Source of the DNA: Carposina sasakii
Lineage: Eukaryota; Arthropoda; Insecta; Lepidoptera; Carposinidae
DNA: 64,000 nt
Direction: 5' to 3'
Assembly (NCBI GenBank): GCA_014607495.2
Contig: CP053148.1
Location: 14,942,001 to 15,006,000, forward strand
The stretch's first letter is position 1. Every line of letters starts with the position of its first letter. This document shows positions 36,340 to 48,400 of the stretch, piece by piece. Under the pieces are notes generated by a model that saw nothing but the letters and a program-made list of their open reading frames with translations, was not told the DNA's origin and ran no database searches. A program made the position numbers and the translations under genes.

Positions 36340-38599
36340 ATATATCGTTTTTATACAAGTGGGTGTTTCAATTAAACTATTCCATAGTTTATTAGTAATT
36401 TATTTTAAAAAACCATAAACTACCTAACCGGTAGAATACACAATACTAGATCCACTTTGTCCAAACAAACGGTCATTAAAAAATGCAACATTATAATTAT
36501 AACTATATTATTTGGCATTTTAGGAAATTGGCTTATTAACAATCTATAATGTACAGTCCCACCAACTTATCTGTGAACTGAAGGGTGGCGCCACTGTCGT
36601 TTTTGTGTTGCAAATATAACATTCCAACATGACGGGCATAGTTCCTCGTTTCGGCACAGGTAAATTGATAGGCCCGTACTTGCTAATGCGACTTTAATTA
36701 ATTCAATTGGTAGCAAAAATATCCCCACTCCAGTACATTACAAGCCTACACGAACTAAGTCAATGGCTTAACATATTATAAAATAATTACCTAAGTTTAT
36801 GCTTATGATACTAAAAGAACAGATACAAGTTGTTGAAATAACCTAAGAGAAGTGTTCTTTGGTGATAAAATGTAGTTTAGGTTCTCAGCGATACCTATTT
36901 ATTAAGGGAAGGTTAGCACAAAGTATGTTGTTTCTATGTAGTAAGATTTCCACGAATACAGACTCGATAGATAAACATATTGAGTGCACCGGTTTGAGCA
37001 CATTACACTGTTAATACAACATTACAATGATCAGGTCGCCTATTTGAAGGCTCGTTTTGATGATGTCTTTCTCTCAAACTTAATAAATATAGATTGCACG
37101 TATAGATTACACGTTTCTTATCAAATGTAGTGAAACCTGAGAACATAAACACAATATAAAACAAGGATAAAATGTGATGATTATTTCGCTATTGCTGTAG
37201 TTTTAGTCTCACCTTACAATTAATTATACCCTGGTCCTTAATACTACGCGCATAAATATAACCACGATCACCCGTATACGTACAAACATTCGAGCATTGC
37301 TTCACGAGTTCAGTATGTATATCGCTTCAGCCGATATTTTTAGTAATTATATAATGAAATTTGTACGAATATGTGTGAATCGGGTACTCGCTTAGTTACT
37401 CTTCATTAGTCTTCATATTACACAGTAACTTAATATGTACTTATAACTGGTGTTGGGAGTCGAATGTTTGTTTTTATTGCAAAAATCGATTTTGTTGAAT
37501 ATATTGCTCAAAATAACTACAATATAACAGTACCAATAAAATTATTAAAATCGTCCTCTAACAATATTTATAAATATATGAAAACTTAGCAGATATTAAT
37601 TCCGTGAATATTAAAATCGTTCAGATAGAAGCATTTAAGTAGTCAACTAAAATAGCATTAAAATCTGTGTAAACAGCAATTAAACATTTTCTATCCTAAG
37701 ACAGTTTAAGTAAACACGTGTATATTTTTGGCACTATATTATTGGCAACATTAAGTACGCGATATCCACACACCACAATGATGTCTCTATATAATTTCTA
37801 CACATAATTTTCCCCGCGGCATTTAACAAAACTATCCGGCGTATCGCAACGATATTATTCTCGATGTGAGTTCTAAATATTATTCTTGTATATGTTACTA
37901 TACTATCCACAGAGATATAAGATAAACGAGGGTTATCGACACCTTATATATTTAAATTTAGGCTTCAAGTTAATAAAGCTTTGGCCGTGTTGCCAGCATC
38001 ATCTGAGGCGTGGACAGTTTGGTTTAAGATAAACTTTCACAATAATATTGAACTTAAAATTTATCTGATATCCTATGTATGTTTATTTAACTGTAGCAGG
38101 TATGTTACGAGAACTTCAAATACTATTATCCTAACAGTCAATTTGAAAGAGAAGGAAAAGTTGAAAAAGTTTTTGATTTTTCTAATGACTTGTACTTTTA
38201 ATTTTTTTTTTTTTGAAGGTTTGTACTTATACCATGCCAAAACTAAACAGGAAATCTTAACGGCCTGGTATTTCTAATTGGCAAAATAAAGTTAGCTACT
38301 ATTTCACTTAAAATAACATTTTATTAATAGCTTGTCAAATTTTTTATTTACTTATTATAAAACTCATTTCCATCTATTTTCACTCAATTATCCCTAAACA
38401 AAAGTTAAGATATAAAAACATACTTGTTAAAAAAAACGTAACCTAACGTCGTAATAAAAGTTAAGAATTAATGTTAAATTCTGAAAAAAAATCGATGGAA
38501 TTTATACGTTTAGTACTCTTGACTTAATGAGAAAAACGTTGATGGTGGATGAGCGATCCAAATAAAATTGTAGGCTCTAGAGCTACCTAGGTAGGCTAG

Positions 38600-39690
38600 A
38601 AGTCTGATTTGTTTATCTAAAAACAATCGACTGTGATGGTAGGGGAAGCCGGAATGCGAAATGTGTTTTTACTCCAGCGTTTTAAAGAACTATGGATCGT
38701 GTAGATTACAAGAAAAAAAGTTTATATGATGTTAACCATTTTAGTGGTGGGGGGAGCGAGTATGAATTTTCAAAAATGTTAAAAAAAATAGTTGGAAAAA
38801 AATATTCGAGCGCATCAGACTAAGAGAATTAGCCTACAAATATCTGACCAGAAAGAGATATTAATCTGCCGGATTCCTCGGTGGGGATAACTAATATATA
38901 AAGTGATGGAAATTGAGAAAAATGTTTTTTCTCGGGCATGTCAGTACATAATTAGAGAGGTGATGATTGGACCCTAAGAAGTGTTTGATTAAATAAACTG
39001 ACGATTTAGGTGCGACCAAAGGTTTTTAATTGATTTTCGATATTGCAAAAAAAAATCGTAACCTTTAAATACTCGTGCGCATCAGATTTTTATACAGGCG
39101 GCTTAACTCGATATATTAATGGTACTCTCTTAATCTGACGATTTAGTGAGGGAACTTTTTAAATCTGACGGTAATTTTTTTTTTTTCAATTGACTTTTTT
39201 TTACTAAGTATTTATTTATAAAAGTATTCAAAATAAAAACATTGAGCCGAGAAATTGCTTATGCAAAATTTGAAGCAGATTGGACCAAGGAATCGTGTTA
39301 TCCCATACAAACTATGCACCCCATTTTGGGAGTTGAATTTTGTAAAATCCTTCCTTAATAGATGTCTACGGTATAAGAAGAATGCATGTGCAAAAGTTCA
39401 AGTTTCTAGACCTAAGGGTTTAGCCTGTGCGTGGATAGCAACCTTTGCCTTTTATATAGATTTTAGTCACTTTGGCATATGGAACTCGTCAAATTATGTT
39501 ATTTCTTTGAATTATAAGTATATTCCTTCAGAATAAAAAAAAACGAGAACCGCGCCCGAGTATTTCAAGCTATCGTTTTTTTTTGCAACTGTGACTCGCT
39601 AAACGTTTTATGTCATGTTCAAATCGTCAGATTATTATAGTAATATTTTCTGCATGTAATGAACTTATTTTGTTAAAATCTGATGCGCCC
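38600..39690. other. Intergenic stretch with recurrent TCTGACG / GCATCAGA words
   Basis: No gene seen. Words such as GAGCGCATCAGACTAAGAG, AATCTGACGATTTAG, AAATCTGACGG and AAATCTGATGCGCCC recur at irregular spacing. It looks like an unclassified non-coding repeat. The small open frame at 39,255-39,536 lies within it and is not convincing. Confidence 0.4.
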
Positions 39691-39709
39691 AAATTGTTTT
39701 GTACATCGA

Positions 39710-39800
39710 TTTTAGGTGACAGTTCCATACATTACAACTCAAAGGTACATGTACGTCTACACTTACGTGTACGCATACGCATCCGGCGTGCTCGAGGCTT
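39710..39800. repeat. CGTACG-rich dispersed repeat
   Basis: TGACAGTTCCATACATTA, then alternating TACG/CGTA words and CATACGCATCCGG, CGTGCTCGAG. A close copy lies at 63,702-63,795, preceded by an inverted ATGCGTATACGTAGACGTAA. Confidence 0.55.
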
Positions 39801-40096
39801 TAAACTGCCACGCTCGAGTCATATCAGAAATCCCCTGTTGGCCTCCCCTACTATTATCATTATTCACAGAACGGTCTATCTGCATTGGACGCCGCGCCTA
39901 ATTACTACACATTATATCTACCTATACACTCAAATACAAATAGCTATCTACAATTTCAAAACAAAATCTTAATTCTCGACTTTTTGTTAAAAAAAACATT
40001 TAAAAATCTTAAATCAATTCCTAAGTTGTTGCACCAATCAATGATACGGCTGGGTTGAACCAGGATGCCGGTGCAATGTCCTTGTTACGTCGCTTA

Positions 40097-40304
40097 TACA
40101 GGGTGTAGAAAAAAGGAGCACTAATACTTATAGACCTATCCGACTCGAAATGACATTTATTTTCAAGATTGTATGAACATTCCCGAGGTCTAGGAATTCT
40201 CCATGCTATCTGGAAAAATTTACATGTGATTAAGTGACTCAAATATTGTGCTTTTTCATAGCATTTCACACTCAACATACCTTTTTCGTTCCAACCTGTA
40301 TAAC
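40097..40304. mobile_element. Palindromic MITE (ACAGGGTGTAAC family), diverged
   Basis: Left ACAGGGTGTAGAAAAAAGG; right GGTATGTTGAG-type arm on the opposite strand ending AACCTGTATA. Confidence 0.6.
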
Positions 40305-41355
40305 TGACGATAACAGATCCATTTTGTTCGTCATCCCACTCACATCATAGTAAAATGAGCGAGATAGATGGAATGAGATAAATGGATGAGGGAACGAGTA
40401 ATAGTATGGAAATCTTATATGACCGTTTCAGTCAGACCAAAGTTATCGCACAATAATTCCCGATTTCAGCCGTTATATAAAAATTGTAGATATACATACC
40501 AAAACTATCATTATACCAGTCTGTTCATGATTGGCTCTTGAGGTAATATGAGGCCATAGCACACACCTACACTAACTTACTCTACATTTACACTAAACGT
40601 ATTTTTAACCACGACAGGTAATGGACTCATACGCATGGCCATAAGACCGCTTCGCATCAGTTTGAGCTGTGAAATCCGTCTGTACTGTATAGTTAAAACT
40701 GATTGTTAAACTATAATTAACAAGTTATTAATAGCAATTCATGAACGCATTGCTATTAGTCTTTTTGTGAAAAGTAAAATGCATATAAAAACGGAAATCT
40801 TATATTACAAATGCAAATCTAAAAACAGATTGCTTACACAATGTAACATCGTTTGGCATGGACATTCGTTATCGCAACACTCCCACCTAGTTTATTTATC
40901 TGAGGGTTACCAAGAATGTGAGATGGCAATATCTACATTGTTTGTAGCTGCGTCTCCTTTCTCCTTTAATTGGAAAATTATAATAGTTACGATTGCATTA
41001 ATAGTTACGGTAGCCCTCATATGTGTGTCCGGTCACCGGTGTCCGACCCGTTAGGGTGCAGTAATATAATCAATTTTATCGACAAATCCACTGTAATATT
41101 TTTTTTCCATACTATTAAAATATTAAAATTGAAACATTGAAACGGGCATCGATTACAAAACTAACGAATTCGTTTAGGTACGTTTTAAATCCGTGTGGTA
41201 CAAACATAGCACATTCCACCAATATTTAGCTTGTAGAGTAGTCTTGATGCAAGGATACTGCAGCTGTACAGGGACCTCTGAAAATATCATAGCATTGTAT
41301 AAAAAAACAAAGTTGCTTCCCTATCTGTCAGTCCCTATATAATATATAGTGTATA

Positions 41356-41703
41356 TACAGGTGATTTTTGGTCGTCAACTTCCCGAAAACTACAGAATCT
41401 CCTCATCATCACGATGGGAAGTGTCTGGTTTCCAAAATATTAGGGTCCAAAGTTGAGTAAATAAATTGCGTTTTTCTGCATAAATGCACATAGTCGCGCG
41501 TAGCAAGATTTTTTCATGGGAAATAATTAATATCTGTTTATGAAAAACTAGCATAAACACTGGACACTATAAATTTCGCCGGTTCAAGTAATTTAAAAAA
41601 AATTACATTGTTTCCCAGCATTTGTTTTGGCATAACTGACTTTATTTGATGTATAGAGTACATACCCTTCGTTTAAGGGTGGCAACGAAAAAACATCCTG
41701 TAT
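41356..41703. mobile_element. MITE (ACAGGATG family) copy
   Basis: Left ACAGGTGATTTTTGGTCG, right AAAAAACATCCTGTATA, with a small deletion of the CATTTTTCTCC block. Confidence 0.7.
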
Positions 41704-42087
41704 AATATAAATCAAAGCATATTATGCTGAGATCTAAAACTATGATGCGGATTTTTTTATAGACAAAGTGATTCAAGACTATAGGGTGGTTTTATGTATA
41801 ACCTTTCGCGCGGCGAAGTCTTGGACGGCCGCTAGTTATGAATAAAAACATTGACTCGCCACGCTAAAAATATTGTACCCCCTTGGCTAAAAACCGCTTT
41901 AAAATTGATTTTAAAAATATGCATACTTGCATACATATAGTTTATATTGTATACAAACAGCGAGAGTGACGGAATAAAGAGTGCATCTGTGTTTGCGCAC
42001 ACACTTGTGCACTATAAATATCTCATGCACACCTGGCTAACAGGTATCATTAAAGATATTATTAAATATAGGTATGATAAGTAGCTG

Positions 42088-42345
42088 TGTGGTGCCGGCA
42101 GAGTAAAGTTTGTACCACCCCCTGCCTGCCCTTGAGTATCGTACGAGGCGATTAAGGGCTTCCGGGAGGCGGGCAGCAGCGCCTCCCGTGCTGACAACAT
42201 AGTCCAAAAATCACACTGCGGTCACCAACCCGCCTGCCCAGCGTGGTGACTATGGGCAAAAACCCTCGCAATGGCAGTAGCCTTGTGGCGTGCCCTGGGG
42301 GAGGCCTACGTCCAGCAGTGGACTGCAAAAGGCTGACGAAGATAC
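42088..42345 (+). repeat. (GAT)n-tailed repeat just after the kon stop codon
   Basis: Full-length copy, plus orientation, whose 3' end is 40 bases from the kon TGA at 42,385. It therefore lies antisense within the kon 3' UTR. The insertion is intact, ending GTGGACTGCAAAAGGCTGACG. Confidence 0.75.
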
Positions 42346-42384
42346 GAAGATAATAATTACCATGAATCCATAGTATGGTGCGTA

Positions 42385-42486
42385 TCACACCCAATACTGG
42401 TTGCGCCTCAACATAGGATTGGCGGCGGGCGGCGCGCGGACACCGTACGCTGCTTCACTCGCCTCGTAACTACTCCAATCATCCGC
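42385..42486 (-). CDS. kon: kon last coding exon with PDZ-binding C-terminus
   Basis: Acceptor CTCCATAG, then 33 codons: ADDWSSYEAS...NPMLRRNQYWV and TGA at 42,385. Phase 0 fits the donor of the preceding exon (GTEDQAM). The last four residues QYWV match the CSPG4/NG2 PDZ ligand, which identifies the gene as CSPG4-type rather than FRAS1/FREM. Confidence 0.92.
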   Translation of the reverse strand, partial: ADDWSSYEASEAAYGVRAPPAANPMLRRNQYWV

Positions 42487-45400
42487 CTATGGAGATTTCA
42501 ATACATTATCTTGTATTTCAATCGTTCTTTATACAAAATTCGTATGTTAAGCGAAAAGCTATGAGTATAGCCCACTATAAAGAACCTATCCACAAAATTT
42601 GAGACTCGAAATAACTTGTTTATTTTTCAAGATTGTATGAACAATTCTGAGTTATTTAGGAATTCTTATTGCACACAAATTAAAATATATATATATGTAA
42701 TAATCAGTATTTATAGTGCATACTGTGTATCAGATACAGTTTCATTAATATAGAAGATTTACGCTATCCATCCACCCCCATCTAGGAGACACAGTAAAAT
42801 AAGTCATAGAAGAAAATTATTTATTTTCAAATAAACAACTCACCATAGCCTGATCCTCGGTGCCGTAAGGGTACCTAGAGTTGAGGTCTGACAGCGCGTC
42901 GCCCAATGGCGTCACTTTACACGCGACGCTACCGGCGGACGGTAGTGGCGTACTCGCGGCGGTATGGCCCGACTGTTCCGATGACACGTATCTATGGAGT
43001 TATAAATGTAAGTAGGTACAGAATGTCAAATAGCTAATGGGCGAGTTACAAATGTATTCTAATCCAAATGAACGATTCTTAATCGTATTATAATGTTACA
43101 TATCTCTAAAATTGATTTACCTGCGGGAACCAGGTGAATAAATACACGAATCGAATGAAAAGTTCCTTTAGGTAAATATCAGCTAGAGAGGAGTGTTATT
43201 TATAACGTAATTTATAACGTATATCGGATGTCTGATGTTGCTCTTTGATACAAAGTTATTTTGTAAAATATCTATGTAAGGTTGCTATATTTTACCCGAC
43301 TGCGCCAGATATGACGATTAGGTTTTTCTGAGTTCATATATATATGAATATATTTATATTTCTTTAGCATGCTCTAGACCTTACCGCATTTAAGCTTGAG
43401 AAGTATCATTAGATTCGACCTTCAAAAACCCTACATTTGGGTTATATAAAGAGTTTGCCCAGGACTCCAACAACGAAAAAAATACAATAAAATAAAAACA
43501 TGCATATACATAGTGCGGTGCGTACAGAGCAAAGGTGTATATTTTACCACAAATTTTAAATTTTACCACTTTTTACTGTAAACGCTTCGATTAGGTACTT
43601 CTCAAAAGTAATTGATACTCTCACGGTGAGAGTAACACGGGGTCGAAATTTTGTATGCAGTCTTTAAGTAAATGAGGATATACCTCTGTCCAGTAGGCGT
43701 GTGATGTTTCGGCGACGGCATCAGATGATCGGGCGGCCTAGGCAGCGGTATAGGCGCGACACCCTGGCTCTGGCCGTGGACCTTCCCGTTCTGCTGCAGC
43801 AGCAGATAGCGCCTCCACTTCACCACCCCACCATAGCGGCGACGGCGAGAATCGTCACCGCTAACGCCATCAGAGCCGTCATGTAGTACGACGCTGAGTT
43901 GCCATTGGCCACCTAGAATTACATTTCAAAGAAAATTTCGTATTAGACAAAACAATATATACATACATTTTCTATTGTCTTGTTCTATGTTATTTCTGTC
44001 CGTGTATGTGTAATTTTCAAATAAAAACTATTCTATTCTAAACATCAACCCCTTTTCCGGAAAGGTAGGCGGAGATCACGGATCTCCATTTGCTACGATC
44101 CTGACACACCTCTTTCGTTAGCGCCTATATACTTTTTTAAAAGTAATCTAAGCTTTTACGTGGTCAAAATTTTCGTTCACTTCGCCCACATCACCATTTC
44201 CATGATGCATTAGCGATTGTCACAAATTCTCCATAGAGCCTGCATTTCCAGAAGTAAATGGCAACTTGTGTGCCAAAAAACCGTAAAATTTCTTCTTTCA
44301 GCTGTTCCATACAATCTCGAATAATTACTGCACTGGAACAGCTGACTTTTTTTCAATATTTCGGAGTTGGTCCCATAGTGAAAGTTGTTTCTTTTTACCT
44401 ACCTAGTGTCTAAAGATAATCACTAATTTTAAATAGACCTTTTATACATATGGATGTTTCTATACTAATTTAATGTATTTATATACCGTTGCTTAGTACG
44501 AACGACACAAGACCTTAGGGATCTTAATGTGGGACTAAGTTAATGTAAAGTGTATGAATATTTATTTATTAGGAAGGAGATGCAGCTGATGTATTCTAGT
44601 ATTAAGAATATGGAATATGCACGTATTTTTTATGATTTTAAATTATTATTTACATAATTACATATATGTAATAAAAATATCAGCACCGTAAATACATTAT
44701 TTAGTACAAAATAAATTATTTTAAAGTAGTGGGCTAAAAACAGCTTTTTAAACGACCGCCATTTAGGCGCGCTTTTCGTGACGTCGCGCTTTTCGTGAGC
44801 TGGCTCATCCAATTTCGTATTCAACCTGTCGCGCTGCCTGGATACAAGTGCAGTCGGACTCGCGCACCGAGGGTTCCGTACAAACCTGAGTTCGTTCAAA
44901 CATCGAGTCATAACTATGGTATTTTTATTTCAAAATGAAATTCATAACATTACAATGAAAAAAAAAATTATAATCGAGTAATTTTGCGTTTTGCGTTGAC
45001 TTATAATTTTTTTTTTTTCACGGTTAAAGGCAATTAGATCTAAGTATTTGATATGAATTTCAACTTAAAGCTGGCTCGATCTTTATGTGTGCAATTTCGC
45101 CAAATTTCAAGATTCTAGGTCGATTCAAGTACTTGCGAGTTTCAAAATATGCAGCTTAAATTCGCGCGTTGACATAGAAGTTTGAGCTACAGCTTGGGCC
45201 TGGATATGAATTTCAATTTAATACCTCTACGCAAAAAAAAGTGGATGGGTCTATGCTATAAGAACCAAGATTCTGAGCCGCACCCTGTAGGTTTTATTTT
45301 TCTGCGGCATAAACGGCTGTATGACTTAGAAGTTTATTTTATCACAGTACATGACGCGTTCAATACAGACATTTGTTTTTAAACAAATTTAACTTGTCAA

Positions 45401-48400
45401 TAAGATAGGATAGATTTATTGATTAATAAAAATATTGATTTTTGTATGGCGAAAAAGTAATCTGCAAGATGTATGAAGTAAAAGAACCTATTGCGGTTAA
45501 TAAGGGTTAACATAGAGATGACGGCTAATAATTAGTTACTTGGATCTATGTTATAATACCGATAATATAGCACAGTATCTCTGCACCTAATCAAATTGAA
45601 TCGGCATGCAGATTGAATAGGTGCGAAATTGCCATAGTCACGTGGAAACTGCATCGAATGTAGTGAGTAGGCAGCTTTAGTTGCTGTGTTATGTCAAACT
45701 TGTTGTGTGTCAAATTAATTGGTTAAACCACAACTGTCTATACAACACAAAAACGAAATGTAGGTTATTAAAGTTTAAACGTAAATTTTAAAAAGTAGAA
45801 AGACCTAATATGTTGATAAATATCTATGTGTAACAATCAAAAGGATCTCCTTCACGGGTTGTTATTATTTATAAATATTTTTATTTGCAATAAAGAATTT
45901 TGAATTTTTGTGAATCACATTGTGATAAGGGCCTCATCACACACAAGTCCCAGGTAGCACTAATGTCCAACCGGCATCTTTAAGTTTGATCAGGTTGTCT
46001 TTCGGACATATCTTAAAGATGACTATATGACAGCTTTGAAATTTCAACAATTGTACACTTTTAATTTAAATTAATTTATGAGAGTAAAACAACGAAATGT
46101 AGGTAATTAATAGTTTAGTTAACGAATACCAGCGAAAACGTCGTAACACAGGAATTTTAAACTATACGTCGATAGAACGACCTATATTACCGTCACATCA
46201 CATAACCATCTGTGTTGACTTAGATTTGAAATATGTATGTGCTAACGATTAAAATCAAATAGCGGACTGGCTTCGTCTCGAATCAAATGCGCCACAGCAA
46301 TAGCCAACAGACGGCTGTAAAACGACAGGTTATTTGTTATTAGACTTAAAAGGATATCTAGCTGAAATATAGATGATAGATGAAATAATTTGATTGTTAA
46401 CATATAATTTATATATTAACAATCAAATTATTTCATCTAACCAATGTTAGCACGCTTATTGTCGCACGCCTGTCCCATATCTATAAATGAGATATTTAAG
46501 GATGCCATTCGTTGTTGCCTTTAAGTTGCCGGCTTGTTAACATGGAAAGAATTTATGCCCTTACAAATCTTCTGGCTATTTGGATACTTCATTCATATTG
46601 GCAGCTGATATAGGACTTTATGCTCATTCATTATAAGATAGCTTTGAACTGATAAGACAGTTTCTTCAGCCTCATCACACACAAGTGTTACAGAATAAAA
46701 CTTCTGTCTTACATTGTGTTCAGGTGTTATGCGAGCCTTCACTTTGCATATATTCCCCTCCCGTTTAACTTGTACATATCCAACGGCAGAATCACCATAT
46801 GTTTCTCTTTTAGACCTAAAAAACAAATATATGATATATAAAGCATTTCCCGACTGGAAGCCCACCAGTTCACAATTCAAATCTTCAGGTTATGCTATAG
46901 GAATAGAAATTTTCTATTGCTATATATCTTAAAATAGGTAGGTATAAGTAAAATATTCATAAAACATAATATTTACCTTGCAGCTTTCACTCCTTTTATT
47001 TCAGTAGACACAAAATCTGAATTCGATGCAAAAAATGTTGACATCATAAAAACGTAAATTTTCGGAAAGTTATCCGATTGTGCCTTGACGTAACCGGTAT
47101 CAGTCATTTTCCTACGAGTATTTTACGAAAGAAATATAAGTAAAATCACTTAAATATCCACTTAAAATCACAAAAAAACTAAATGCAATGGCAAACTGCT
47201 GCTCGCTCCTGTTACCTTTATCCGAGCCATGTTTTCATAATAAAAAAAATCCTGTTACCTTGAAAACACACACACCTATATTATATTAGTTTGACCGATT
47301 TCATGAGAAGAAGATCCAATGTTCAAACATTGTTTGGTAGACAGACTTTGACGTCATATTTCATTCATGATTATTCCGACCAATAGTGTTGCGTTTCAAG
47401 TCGTTTCAATTTCCCACCTATTTAATGCACTTTTCAATAATAATTTTCTTATATAAAAACGCAATCAAATAAAAAAATATTAATATGTACGTGAATCTCA
47501 AGGTAAGAAGAACGTACATATAAAAAAAATTTACCGTCATTCGAATTACATGCATATTCCCTATTGTATTCTTACCGGCACTCCTTCGTGACTCTCCGGA
47601 TCGTTAGGTCCAGGCAAGTTCTTCTTCAGCCGGCTTCCGATCACTATTTTAACCTCGCCAGCGGCCGGTTGGAACATCGACGTGGCCAGCGAAAACTTGA
47701 AACTATCCTCAAAGACTGACTCCGGCTTCTTCTTACAAACGTAGTATATCACACCCGCCTTCACATCTTCATGCGTAAAGGATAGCACCTCCCTTTCCCT
47801 GGCACTAGTCTTTCCCCCTGAACTTCGTATGATCTTCTTTAACACGCCGTGCCTCGGCTTTTTTATCAACGTGAATATCGGGTCGCTTGCAGTCAATTCC
47901 GCCAAAGCGGACGCGTCCATAACTTTCAGTGTTATTTTCGCCTTTTCATGTTCAACTTTTAGTAAGCCTAGCTCCATACGCGGTTGAACTATCACGTCTA
48001 TCGTAAAAGGTTGAGTCGCATTGCTATAATGGACGTACGCGATCAATTCGAAACTATCATTCGCCGCTGTCATGTCGTTTTGCATGTAAATAACTGATTT
48101 ATCAATCAGATCTCTTTGAGAGAAATGGTTAACTGGACTTCTGCCTATATAAATCATGCCGTACACTGGCTGCCTCGTGACGTTGTACCAAACTTTTGCC
48201 TTCTTCGCATTCGTATCGATATAGATTTGATCAGTTGTGACCGCCGCGAAGTTCGAGCCTTGAATAACGTGTATGGATGCGAGGACGTTGCGTTCAGTAT
48301 CACCGGTATAACATCTATTGTAAGTACCGTGTATGTAGGCTGGAAATGTCCGTCCCACACCCGGAAATAGAAGCTAGCTGTATGCAACATTCCTGAATGC

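Larger units (their letters stand above)
36340..42087. other. Intergenic region between the convergent CRAL-TRIO and kon genes
   Basis: Apart from the MITEs and repeats listed at 38,600-39,800, 40,097, 41,356 and 41,948, no gene is visible. The open frame at 40,767-41,054 ends in a hydrophobic run (IIIVTIALIVTVALI) but lacks homology and supportive codon use. Confidence 0.5.

Noticed and set aside
37981..38277. 98-codon ORF
   Set aside because: Opens at a non-ATG codon; low-complexity Phe/Lys content from AT-rich DNA.
40767..41054. Small membrane protein ORF
   Set aside because: AT-driven hydrophobic run, no splice or homology support.
48116..48370. Plus-strand ORFs opposite kon exon e13 and e7
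   Set aside because: Antisense shadows of clear CSPG coding sequence.
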